Shown here piece after piece: positions 20,936 to 31,414 of a DNA stretch of 64,000 nucleotides. Location of the stretch: positions 62,001-126,000 of the forward strand of contig JBAKBP010001421.1 in NCBI GenBank assembly GCA_037953745.1, in the 5' to 3' direction. A program made the translations under genes and the position numbers. The notes beneath the pieces were generated by a model. It was not told the DNA's origin. It saw only the letters and a list, made by a program, of their open reading frames with translations, and made no database searches. Within the stretch, counting starts at the first letter, position 1; every line of letters begins with the position of its first letter. Source of the DNA: Lithodes maja. Taxonomy: Eukaryota; Arthropoda; Malacostraca; Decapoda; Lithodidae.

Positions 20936-22389
20936 CTAACATCAACAATGCTGTACACATACTCAATAAAACTATCCAAAACACTGACAAGAAACACATT
21001 CCAAGAGGTAACAGAAAAAGACACAACCCCAACTTCACACCAGAAATTCAAAACCTCATCAGACAACGCAACATACTGAAACACTCCCCAGCACCCCACA
21101 CACAAGACATCACACAAGAAATCCAAGCACTCAACACCCAAACTAACAACAAAATACAAGAACAACAAAAACTAAATTGGAATAACTTCCTACAAACACT
21201 TGATCACAAAACAAACCCCAAAAAAATCTACAAAATACTAAACAGCATCACACTTTCCAACAGCAACACAACACAATCACATGCTGCAATCACAACAACA
21301 GACTCTACTCCTTCATGTAAACAACAAGCAAACACTCTCATCAATCACTTCTCACATGTCAGCCACCTAAAACCTCACAAAGACGACCGACGTGTCATCC
21401 GACGTAAGAGACAATTCCCCACAGACCCTGACTATACACCCTTCACCAATCACCAGACAAAGCATATCATCAACAATCTCAAGCACTCACCCGCCTGTGG
21501 CCTAGACAACATAAGCAACATACACCTCAGACACCTGGGACCACAAGGCATACAAACACTCACTAACATATCAAACTACAGCTATTCACACAACACAATA
21601 CCAGACATTTGGAAGCATGGTATCATCATCACATTCCCCAAACCCAACAAAGACCCCACGCTACCCTCCTCGCACCGCCCCATTACACTCCTTTGCTCCC
21701 CCTCCAAAGTCATGGAACGCCTAGTATTACAACTAATTACACCCGACCTACCCCTAGCTCCAACACAACATGGCTTTAGGCCACTGCACTCCACAAACAC
21801 TCTTCTCACAGACCTTACACAAAGAGCTTTTGACGGCATCAACTCAGCTAGACCACCACACAGATCACTATTAGCCACACTCGACATTAGTAAAGCCTTC
21901 GATGCCATCCCACGCCACAACCTAACAAACAAAATCTACAACACAAACATGCACAACAACACAAAAAGGTGGCTGGCCAACTTCCTAGCAGGCAGATGTG
22001 CACACGTATCTTTTGCCGGTCAGTCATCTAAAATCAGAAACTTTCCAAACGGAGTCCCACAAGGATCCGTCCTATCGCCCGCACTCTTCAATCTGTACAT
22101 GCACGATATAACTACACCCAATACTCCCCAAATAAACTTAGCCTCCTATGCAGATGACATAACACTCACATGCACACACCATGACCCAGGAAGAGCAACA
22201 GATCTCCTTCAACCCTATCTCAACACACTACATGGCTGGTGCACTACAAACAGACTTAATCTAGCCCCAGCCAAATCCACCGCAACCCTGCTCACAAGCT
22301 GGACAGGTGAACACGAATACATCCCTCAACTCACCATAAACAACACACCCCTAACACATACACACACACCCAAAATCCTAGGAGTAACT
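20936..22389 (+). pseudogene. LINE reverse transcriptase fragment, truncated at both ends
   Basis: An open frame with LINE RT signatures: a basic linker (NRKRHNPNFTPEIQNLI), SPACGLDNISNIHL, SSHRPITLLCSPSKVMERL, TLDISKAFDAIPRHNL, NGVPQGSVLSPALF, catalytic LASYADDITL, and the start of the post-RT motif PKILGVT. The endonuclease is missing, and the 3' side is cut at 22389 by a minus-strand CR1. The codons are unusually A- and C-rich, unlike the neighbouring LINEs, which marks a different jockey/I-like family. The apparent stop at 22405 lies in CR1 sequence. I did not find the displaced 3' part after the CR1 5' end near 26840. Confidence 0.8.
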
Positions 22390-22427
22390 TACAGTTTCTT
22401 ACAGTAGATCCTCTGGAAAAAGGCAAA

Positions 22428-24116
22428 CTATGCCTGTGTATCCAGCTCAGTACCAGTACTTGCACTGCTGCGGTTGTTCACGGTGTTGGCGGCGGCGGTA
22501 GCAGACGCAACATTTTTACTATTCTGTATTTTTGTTTTATAATCAAACTTCAAATCTTGTCTCCCCCATGCTTTATCAAGATTACTTTCAAACTCCCTTA
22601 TTGATTCGGAATCGACTACATACTGGGGCAGTGCGTTCCACTCATTTACCACTCTATCACAAAATGAGTTCTTTGCCTTCTCAAGCCTATTTCTTTCTTT
22701 GTAAATTTTCTTAGAGTGTCCTCTCGTTCTTGTTCCCTCCCGCATCAAGAAGATACCTTCACACACATCCTCATCGTACTTTCCTGACACTATCTTAAAA
22801 GTCTCTATCATATCCCCTCTCTTTCTCCTATATGCCAGTGTCGGAAGCCCCAGTGTCCTCAACCTCTGCTCATAGCCCGCGTTCTTCAACGTTGGTACCA
22901 GCTTGCTAGCTCTCCTCTGCACTTTCTCCACTGCTTCTATATCCTTTACCATATATGGAGCCCACACCTGGTTTGCATATTCCAGGTGCGGCCTAACCAG
23001 CGCTGTATATAGATTCCTGAAGATTTCTTCGTCAAGTGACACAAATGTCCTCCTTATCAGCCCTACAATTCTATTGGCTTTGTTTATCTTTTCCGCTAAA
23101 TGTTCCGAGAAATTTAACTTATTGTCTATCACTACTCCTATATCCTTTTCTGCACTCACTTCCTCCATCGCTTCATACATACTGTATCCTACCTTGTCTA
23201 TCTTGCTGGTCCCAATCCGCATGTACTTGCATTTTTTTGGATGAAAAGGCATTAACCAATGCTCAGACCATCCCTTCATGCCCTCCACATCTCCTTGAAG
23301 CAAACCCATATCTTCCTTACTCCTCACTCTTCTATACAGTTTAGTGTCATCCGCATACAGGTATACCTCACTTCCATTAGTTATAACTTCAGGCAAGTCG
23401 TTGATAAATATAACGAACAGCAGTGGTCCCAACACAGATCCCTGAGGTACCCCACTTGTAATTTCCCTCCACCCCGAGCCTATTCCATTCACCAGTACCC
23501 TCTGTCTCCGATCTTTCAGGAAGGCTTCTATCCATTTCACACATTTCTCCCCTATATTATAGCTTCTAACTTTCTCTATTAACCTTTTATGTGGGACCTT
23601 ATCGAAGGCCTTCATAAAATCGCAATATACTACGTCTATTACATCACCATCTTCTAGAATTTGCATCCAATCATCTACCACCTTAATTAGCTGTAGTACC
23701 GTCGACCTCCCCGGCAAGAATCCGAACTGTCTCCCACTGAAAAGTTGGTTTGACTTCATATGATCCATTATTCCTTCTCTAATTACCGTTTCCATTAGTT
23801 TACACACAACACTTGTCAAACTGACTGGTCTATAATTCCCTGGGTCATTTCTCTTTCCCTTCTTAAATATAGCTGTTATGTTCGCCTCTCTCCAGTCCAT
23901 CGGGATTTGTCCTGTATTAAACGATACCTCAAATAACATTTTCAATGGCTCTACTAACATCTCCCCTCCTTCCTTTATGATTCTTGGGTGTATCCCATCC
24001 GGTCCCGGTGACTTACTTCTGTTCATTTTTTCTATAGCCCTTCTTATTCTAGCATGGGAAAACTCTATTAGTTCTAGTGCCGGTGCCTGTTTGATGGGAA
24101 ATAGTAGGCACTGCAT
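22428..24116 (-). pseudogene. CR1 ORF2, reverse transcriptase part (after frameshift)
   Basis: 562 codons. RT motifs are SKSPGPDGIHPRIIKEG, GNYRPVSLTSVVCKLMETV, YCDFMKAFDKVPHKRL, SGVPQGSVLGPLLF and catalytic YLYADDTKLY. The CR1-type C-terminus reads RPHLEYANQVWAPY, LPTLAYRRKRGDMIETF and RVVNEWNALPQYVV, followed by an Ala/Asn/Ser-rich tail. It follows the endonuclease segment 24049-25617 in another frame with about 70 bp overlap. One small indel near 24060-24100 separates them. Confidence 0.85.
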
Positions 24117-25617
24117 CCTCCGACTCCACTGTTAGTACCCCCCCAAAGTATTTCCCCAGCACCTCTGCTTTCTCCTTATCAGTCTCCGCTCTACTCCCAT
24201 CATTCAACCCCCCCACCAGCTCTGGGATCCCTACTCTTCTTGTTAACTTTTCCTGAATGTACTTCCAGAATATTTTTGGATTATCCTTCACATTTCTAGC
24301 TATCTCTCTCTCCCTCTCCTTCACCCCCCTCCTTGTTTCCCACCTTATTTTATTGTTTATTTGTCTGCATTCCAGATCCACTTCCTTAGCCTCTATACTA
24401 GACCCCCTGTTCTTTTTTAACAATTTTAATCTTTCCCACAATCGTTTCTTTCTTCTAATCAATATCCAAAGCTTTCTTTTCATTGGCAATTCTGGGTTAG
24501 TTCTTTTCCTCAATTTTGTTTTATCCTTATATTCCCTTACTGGTACACTTTTGGATACAGCATTCTCCAGTTTGACTCTAATTTTCCTCCACATTCCTTC
24601 AGCGTCTTCACCGTTCAAATAGTCCCCCCAGTCAATGTCCAAACACCGTCTCAGCAGCTCATAATCTGCTCTATCATACATGTATATTTTTCTATTGCTT
24701 CTATTATCCCTCTCCGATTTAATGTTACAACTAAAGCTTATACAGGCATGGTCACTACGACCTATAGGGCTATCCACATTAACATGTTCCACTATATCCT
24801 CTTCATTGCTAAAAATCAAATCAAGTACACTCCCCTGCGTCCCATCTCTATATCTTGTCATCTCTACAATATGTTGCGTTAAAAAACAATCTCTCACTTT
24901 CTCTATAAACTTATTTTCCAGGCTACCCTGTCCCGCTGGAGTAGTACAATTTGCCCAGTTGATCCTTGGCAAATTGAAATCTCCAATCAAAATTTTATAT
25001 TTGTTCTCTCTATTATCTATCTCCTCCATTGCTTTCAGTAGGTTATCATCCTCTCCCCTGCTATTATTTGGGCTTCTATATATAGAGGCAATTAGAATTG
25101 ATCCTCTTACACATTTTACTTCAATACACAAATACTCACAATACTGCTGTCTCATATCCACCTCATTAACCTTGAGCTCTTTTCTTACATAAATAAACAG
25201 TCCTCTTCCAACCTCTGCTCTAATAGCATTTCTCTCATATAACTCAAAACCCTCCAAACTATATTCCACCAGTTCCCTTTCAATTCTAACATTTTTTGGT
25301 CTTACTTCCTGTAGGGCTATGACATCAGGTTTTTCCTCTTCATCCTGCAACCTACATATCAGTTCTCTTTTCTTGTCCTGAGTAAACACATCCACATTAC
25401 TAAACATAATCCTTAATCCATCTACCATTCCTTCTGCAATTACACCATCCCGCTCCTCCAGTCCGTACCCTACTCCCCTGTTAGCACTACTGGGTCTGCC
25501 TCTTTGTCTCCTGTCTCTCCCTGTGACACCTCCACCCCGTTCTCCTCCTCCGTCACAACTCTCATCACATTCTCTCCCCTCCCTGATCTCCCCCTCCTTT
25601 CTACTCTTATAAACCAC
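24049..25617 (-). pseudogene. CR1 ORF2, endonuclease part (before frameshift)
   Basis: 522 codons. The APE endonuclease includes LRIMFSNVDVFTQDKK, IALQEVRPKN, IASIYRSPNNSRGEDD, ILIGDFNLPRINW and GRSDHACISFSC (catalytic His). A basic linker leads into the RT-N region (NPKIFWKYIQEKL). The frame ends in out-of-frame residues where the RT frame takes over. It overlaps ORF1 by about 150 bp in another frame, so translation of ORF2 would need reinitiation or frameshifting. Confidence 0.85.
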
Positions 25618-26561
25618 TTCCTCACTTTTCCGTCCCTCACTCTCCAGTAAAAATTTCTCTTATCCTCCTCATCCAACTTTCCATTATTTTCATCAGCCTT
25701 TTCTTGTAATTCCTTAATTTTTTTCCTTTGTTCTATACTCAAATCCTTCTTTAGTCTTATGTGTTTCAGTTTATCATTTGTATTTAGCCTCCAACTAAAA
25801 TTTGTCACAGTCTCCGCCACTACCCTAGTTTTAAACTGTACCCTTATAGGTCTCATCTCTCCCCTTTTATATCTACCTATCCTACTGATCTCCTCCACCT
25901 GCCCTTCCCATCCATATTCGTCCTCATCCACACCTTTCAAGACCTCCTTCACTGTCTCCATATCCCTCACTTTTCTCACTCCATTATCATTCATATGAGT
26001 CTCTATATCTCCATACAAGATTACACCCCTATCCCTGTCCATGGCCTCCCTCACGACACTCTCCTTGTTCTTCATGACCCCTACAACTGCACTCTCAAAA
26101 CTTTTTTTGGTCATATTCATTTCTTCCTTTTGCTCTTTCATAATATCCTCCAAATCCTTGACTTTTTGTTTACCTACCACCGTCCATGCAGTCGACTCCT
26201 TTACTTCCGTGAAACGTCCTTCGTATTCCTTCAGCTGCTCCTTCAATGCCATATTCTCTGCTCCCAGTTCATCTACCCTTTTCAATACCATCTCTAGGCT
26301 CTCATTAACTGCCAAAAAAGGCCTGCATTCACTTCCTTCGCTAGGCCTATTCCCTTCCCCATCTATCACACCACACATTACACACAGTGCCTTAACTTTC
26401 TCACCAATATCCCCCTTCCATTTCTCCGTATCACTCATCCACTTTTCCAAATCCTTCACAACAATACTAACCTCTTCTAACTTCTTATCTGTGCTCTTAA
26501 ATCCCCGAAAACGTTGTAACCTTCCTTCCGCCTCCGTCATACCCGAAATTCCCTCTGCCAT
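25470..26561 (-). CDS. CR1 ORF1 protein
   Basis: 363 codons from MAEGISGMTEAEGRL. Residues about 75-165 are heptad-like and Glu/Lys-rich, consistent with a coiled coil for multimerisation. Residues about 170-290 contain VILYGDIETH and IRVQFKTRVVAETV, resembling the RNA-binding fold of some LINE ORF1 proteins. A basic C-terminus (VRKWFIRVERRGRSGRG) suits RNA binding. There is no zinc knuckle. The function is inferred from position and composition. Confidence 0.75.
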   Translation of the reverse strand: MAEGISGMTEAEGRLQRFRGFKSTDKKLEEVSIVVKDLEKWMSDTEKWKGDIGEKVKALCVMCGVIDGEGNRPSEGSECRPFLAVNESLEMVLKRVDELGAENMALKEQLKEYEGRFTEVKESTAWTVVGKQKVKDLEDIMKEQKEEMNMTKKSFESAVVGVMKNKESVVREAMDRDRGVILYGDIETHMNDNGVRKVRDMETVKEVLKGVDEDEYGWEGQVEEISRIGRYKRGEMRPIRVQFKTRVVAETVTNFSWRLNTNDKLKHIRLKKDLSIEQRKKIKELQEKADENNGKLDEEDKRNFYWRVRDGKVRKWFIRVERRGRSGRGENVMRVVTEEENGVEVSQGETGDKEADPVVLTGE

Positions 26562-26900
26562 GTTTGTTTACAAACTCAACAACTCACCCCTACCGCTGTC
26601 CCGTCACTACACACTCTTATTACACTATATATCACCCCTCCACCACACCAATATATCCTCCAAACACTTCACTAAATCCTTCCTCTTCTTGTTAGCCCCG
26701 TATGCACTCGATATCCTTGAATTAATTTACTATTCCCATAACATATGCCGGAGCCTCAAACTTGCGTCCGCCTTCCGCCATGGTGTGCCGCCAACTCGAT
26801 TCACATGCTTGCCTAAAGCTCCCTAAGTCACTTTAAGATCTTTGTCGAAATATCTATACTCATTTTAGCTTAAGCTCAAAGCGGCAAGATACATTAAAAG

Positions 26901-26995
26901 TGTAATGCCCTCGAAAATGTCCCGCAACCACAATAATGTACTACCCGAGTTGACGTCAGGTATAGCGTAAAATAGTCGTAGATGGTAAGTCCAAT
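26901..26995. repeat. 96-bp direct repeat, copy 1
   Basis: Nearly identical to 27454-27553 (one substitution and a 4-bp difference). It begins TGTAATGCCC and ends GTAAGTCCA, so it has the TG...CA form of a very short LTR. A tRNA-like SINE lies between the two copies. No coding frame. Confidence 0.8.
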
Positions 26996-27074
26996 AAACT
27001 CATCACGTGATAACACCACAAGACTATCACCTGGTTCTTAAAAATCGGACTAAGGTTGCTATACTTTTAGTACG

Positions 27075-27345
27075 TCCGTGGTAGTACAGTGGGTTAGCGC
27101 GCGGGCCTGGTGGTGATGGTGGTGCGTCACTAACCAGGGTTCGAACCCCACCCAAGGCATCTCAAAACCTGTGGGTTTTTAGGAGGGTTAAATTCCCTTC
27201 AGAGGTTCGTACCCCGCGCCAGGTACCAGGAAAGGTTGATCCTAAAGGTAGCCTGGGGATATTTCCCTTCCTATTTAACCTGGAAAAACCTAGCATTTCA
27301 TTGGTGGCAGTAAGGGAACGTGACCTGGTAGCTACGTGCTGGAGC
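27075..27345 (+). mobile_element. tRNA-derived SINE
   Basis: An internal polymerase III promoter is visible: a box A-like TGGTAGTACAGTGG at about 27081 and a perfect box B GGTTCGAACCCC at about 27139, with tRNA-like spacing enlarged by a GGT/GGTG repeat in the anticodon region. An unrelated tail follows. It is not a functional tRNA gene, because the anticodon arm is disrupted. The 3' end is approximate. Confidence 0.65.
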
Positions 27346-27453
27346 ACCTGTCACGCGAACCCCATACCAAGAATTGAGATGGCTAAGGTAAAAAGGCTAC
27401 GATACCTTACGACCTTACGAGGCTAGGGACTAGCCTAACTAAAAAGGAATGTG

Positions 27454-27553
27454 GTGTAATGCCCTCGAAAATGTCCCGCAACCACAATAATGTACTACCC
27501 GAGTTGAAGTCAGGTATAGCGTAAAATAGTCGTAGATGCATGGTAAGTCCAAT
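27454..27553. repeat. 96-100 bp direct repeat, copy 2
   Basis: Second copy of 26901-26995, ending flush against the inverted-repeat unit at 27553. It may mark the host sequence at the outer edge of the DIRS cluster or the second terminal repeat of a small TRIM-like element. Confidence 0.75.
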
Positions 27554-28041
27554 TGGGAGGTTTGACGTACCTCCCAACCTACCAAATAGGAAAACCTACT
27601 ATTTGGTAGTAGTCTTGGAAAATCCAATGTCAAGGCTATTAACCTAATTGCAATGACGACTTGTCTATTTTGACTGCTATGTCATCATTCCAACCGCGGT
27701 TAAAAAGAAAACGTCTAGAGTCTACTCCTTATCTTGCTCTAGGAGACGTTGTACATTAACCAAAACTACCACCGAAGGTGAAAAAAGCATAGAAGAGAAG
27801 AAAAAGGGGTTTACCTTAGTTACCGCTCAAGGCCCATCCCGTGTTCCGTCATGTGCAGATCCCTGTCGAACGTGCGCATGAGCGACCCTCTCTTATCATC
27901 ACATCTCACGTCAGCAGAAGAACGCGGATGGGCAGGGGTCCGGCGTGAGGGAGGGTATTATGTACGTTGGATTTTCCAAGACTACTACCAAATAGTAGGT
28001 TTTCCTATTTGGTAGGTTGGGAGGTACGTCAAACCTCCCAA
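27553..28041. mobile_element. Inverted-repeat unit 1 next to DIRS copy B
   Basis: 489 bp with about 78-bp inverted ends starting TTGGGAGGTTTGACG. Each end folds into two smaller hairpins (TGGGAGGT/ACCTCCCA and CTACCAAATAG/CTATTTGGTAG). About 290 bp of the interior is the 5' terminal sequence of the DIRS elements in reverse orientation. Sister units lie at 35456-35943 and 51933-52418, each directly before a DIRS 3' end. Confidence 0.85.
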
Positions 28042-28432
28042 TTTGTTAGTAGTCTTGGCAAATCCAACGTCAAGGCTGCATAACAAATAGGAGGAGGACA
28101 TCCAAGCCCAACCTACCAAAAAAAACAATGCATAAAACAAAAGTATGAATGACAAAGACACAATTTAAACAAGAGAGTCTAATAAAAGAGTGAAAAACTG
28201 AGGAGTAGCTAAAAAGAACAGTTTTAACACATGCCCGTCATTCATAGTAATGCAAAAACATAGACTTGTCTGAAACCAAAAAGGTACTGTACCCAAAATC
28301 CCTTTTCTTCAAAAACCAACAAAAACACTGAACACAAGAACAAAACACAATTTTCAATGTGGCAAAAACACTTATGTACTGGAACAATACACAATCCCAA
28401 ACTTGCAATCCAGTGTTGCAAACCCGTACACA

Positions 28433-28448
28433 CCCCCCCCCCCCCCCC
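28433..28448. repeat. C homopolymer (G tract on sense strand), DIRS B
   Basis: A run of 16 C. The equivalent tract is 12 C at 36336-36347 in A and 13 C at 52808-52820 in C. It lies at the 3' limit of the hypermutated segment. Confidence 0.9.
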
Positions 28449-28518
28449 TTTGTCATATAAAACAAAGGAAAAGAACGAGGGACAAGGGGGGAAGACCAGG
28501 GATCATCGCCAGAGCACC

Positions 28519-29480
28519 AGGAAACACGACCCCCGAGAGCAATCACCGGCCGAGGGGGTCGAACACCGGACACGGAGAGGTAGGAGGAGATGAAGGAATT
28601 GACAGAAGACCCACAAAACTGCCGAGGCGATGGCAGGTAAGGATCGACGTGGCAGGAACCGGAAGGAGGCAGCAAAGGATCAGACATCGTGCGCAGAACC
28701 CCTACAAACAGGGCGACGGGCACGAACGGTCCGACTAACGCGGCGGCCCAACTGCACCAGCGAGAGCCTCCCACCTGTCCGAGGAGACACCCACACAGCA
28801 GGACCCGAAGGCGGCGCCACAGACGCAACAGAGGAGTGCAAGGCCGACACCGGGCACAACACATGGCGAGGATGCCCAAGCCGGAAAGCCTGGACGGCGA
28901 AAGGCCGGAAAGCGGGGGCCGCCCTCCCAAGTGTGGCAACAAAAGGAGGGGAGGAGGCGAACGAGACGCCATGCAAGGACGGGGAGAATCGCACGCAGTC
29001 CCGGGGCCATGACAATGCCGCGAGGGCAGACAACCGAACCCCAGTGGCCAGAGTGACAAGGAAGAGCGGACGCCCGAGCAACAGAACCGGCGAAGCGGCC
29101 CTTGTAGACGTGGGCGAAGCCAGAAGGACCAGAGCCCGCCCCAGAACCCACTGCGGAGGGACCTGGCGCGGAGGAGGTCGATCCCGGAAGGCAGCCGTCA
29201 GGAAGGAATCCAGCACCTGTGGCAGAACGACCAGCCCAGCGACGGACCCAAAGAGCCCCCCAGACGGCAGACAAGTGGGTACGTATAGCGTCGACTCGAA
29301 AGTGACGTGTACGGAAGAGGTGAAACAAGGAGCGGAGGACGAGGGAAGGAGAGCCAACAGGCAGGCGAGCGGCCTGTAGCCACCTAGGAAAAGACCTCCA
29401 GCGGGACCCGGAAGGCCCCCAAGGAGAAGACGGCCAGGAACGCTGCAGGAAGTCAGTCAGGGCCCGGCCAGGGCCCGGCC
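28519..29480 (-). pseudogene. Tyrosine recombinase remnant, DIRS B
   Basis: Corresponds to 36416-37354 of copy A. Many residues differ through sense A-to-N changes, and the sequence is split among frames. SFISSYL-like text (NSFISSYLSVSG), containing the catalytic Tyr, is still readable near 28580. Long alternative open frames here are a by-product of stop-codon loss, not genes. Confidence 0.75.
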
Positions 29481-29665
29481 CGGGACCGGGAGCCACCGTG
29501 CCACATGAACAAGCACGAAGCGAAGGCCAACGAGGCCCGCAGGTCCCCAACCGAGCCCAAGCGGAAGCCGGAGACAGGGAGAGGGACCGGACTCGGGCAC
29601 CACCGCGGCAACCGGGCGGACCAAGCCCGTGCCGGCCACAGAGGCGCGAGGAGCCCGACGCAGCC

Positions 29666-31200
29666 GTGGTACAGCCGCAGCCTCGCGAGGACTGGGCACA
29701 GCAACAGCGCGTCTGGGGGCGAAAAGATGTATATCGACCGCCACCCGTACCAGGCCACCATGAAAGCGGCCGGAACCCCCCCGGAGCGCGAGGCCGGAGG
29801 GAGAGGTCCAAAGGCAACTGGCGCGGCACCCCCGATGCGAACAAGGCGACCTCCGGAACACCTCAGGAAGCCGCGAGGTCGGCGAACACAGTCCGTTGCA
29901 ACGCCCATTCAACAAGAACGCCCTGCCCCCACGACAGGGCGGCCGCCCACAGGGTGGCAGGCCCGGGCAGGGAGGAGGCATGCAAGGAGAAGGGGTGCCG
30001 GGCCGCGAGGAAGAACAACTCCACCGAGACCCCCAATAGAGTCAACGACCTGGAGGAACCCCCGCAGAAGGAAAACAGGGGACAGCCTGTCTGAGTGTCT
30101 AACCCGAAGGCCACCGACTGACCCCGAAGGGCCAGCGCGTGGTCCCGCAGGAAGAACAGAGGAACCAACAGTCCGAGGGCATAGACGGGTAAGTGGAGGG
30201 AGACCCACCCATCTGCCAGGAAGTGGACGTCCCAGGTTCGATCGGGAACCCCACCCAACCTCGCTCGACGGATCTGTGGCTACCCCGACCGTCGGCGGGG
30301 GGGCGGACCAGGGCACAGCCGCAGAGAGCGAGCCCGGAGCAACCCAGAGACCGAAGCGTCAGCGAACGGGACGCAGGAGCGGCAGGAGCCGATCCAGAGG
30401 GGCAACGGAAACACCACGGGGCCCATGAGGAGGAGGCGGAGTAGCCAGAGGCTCCCTAAGGAAAGGGGCAGAGCGGCCCAAAGCAGCGAACCCACGAACG
30501 AGTCCCAGAGCCACCCCAGGAGGGAGACCGAGTGCAACACGGCGAAGACCTCCCACCGAAGGTGCACCGCGGGCGGCAGACCCCGGGTCACCGCAGCGCC
30601 GGACAAAACCCATGCGAGACCGACCCATGGCACGACACGCGACGGGGTCAAGCGTGAATCGGGAACACCAAAAGGGGAACCCTAACCGTGCGACGGTGCG
30701 AACGACTGTGAGGGCGTCGGCAACGCACAGGCCGAGGGCCTCGGAAACTACCAACCAGTCGGCCAAGGAAAACAGGAGCTGGAGCCCGCTCCTGAGGAGA
30801 GGACCCAGAGCCTGCCCCACATGTGCGGAGAAGATCCGCGGCGCGATGTGGAGACCGAAGGGAAGGCCGGCGAACAGGAACACACGATCGGAAGGCCGAA
30901 CGGCCAAGAATCGCTGGAAGAGAGGATGGAGAGGAACGAGCCAAGACGCATCCTGGAGGGCCAGCGACACAACCCACGACAGAGGGCACAGGGCCAGGCG
31001 TACCAGGGGTACCGGCAGCATCCGAAACCGTGTGTGCACGACGCGCCCGTTGAGGGCCGACAGAACCACCAACGGCCGCATCGCGACGCAGTTCGTCGAC
31101 GGGACCAGAAAGACACGGGAGAGGAAAACCGGGCGACCGGCGATCAACTCCCTCGACGCTACCCAGCTCGGGCATGGAAGTGAGCACGTGGGCCACCTCC
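29666..31200 (-). pseudogene. RT/RNase H remnant, DIRS B
   Basis: Corresponds to 37540-39078 of copy A. The catalytic YLDD of A reads SLAD here (30758-30769): TAC to TCC and GAC to GCC, both A to C. LPFGLHIAPRIFSAHVGQAL remains recognisable. Several frameshifts interrupt the RNase H part. It cannot encode an active enzyme. Confidence 0.85.
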
Positions 31201-31414
31201 GAAGAGATGGACCGGCGTCGGTGACAAGAGCGGAAAGGGGGTCGAGACGTCCACCACCAGGCGAGACCCCACCGCGCAACCCGCCGCCCCCAACGTCCCA
31301 CGCGGCAACCGAGGGGCGCAAGGGCAAAAACAACCCAAGGGAGCACCCGAGAGGAGGGGAGCGACCCGGTCGGCCAGGCGAGAAGGAGAACAAGGAGGCC
31401 GACCCAGAGAACTA

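Larger units (their letters stand above)
22390..26840 (-). mobile_element. CR1 LINE with ORF1 and ORF2, near full length
   Basis: Reading on the minus strand: a 5' region (about 26840-26562), ORF1, an overlapping ORF2 and a short 3' end containing the duplicated word ACTGTAAG. It interrupts the plus-strand LINE RT at 22389. ORF2 carries a single frameshift, so it is recently inactivated or misassembled at one position. Simple 3' repeats rather than poly(A) are a CR1 trait. Confidence 0.8.

Noticed and set aside
27075..27160. Functional tRNA gene
   Set aside because: Boxes A and B are present, but the anticodon region is expanded by a GGT-type repeat and a SINE tail follows.
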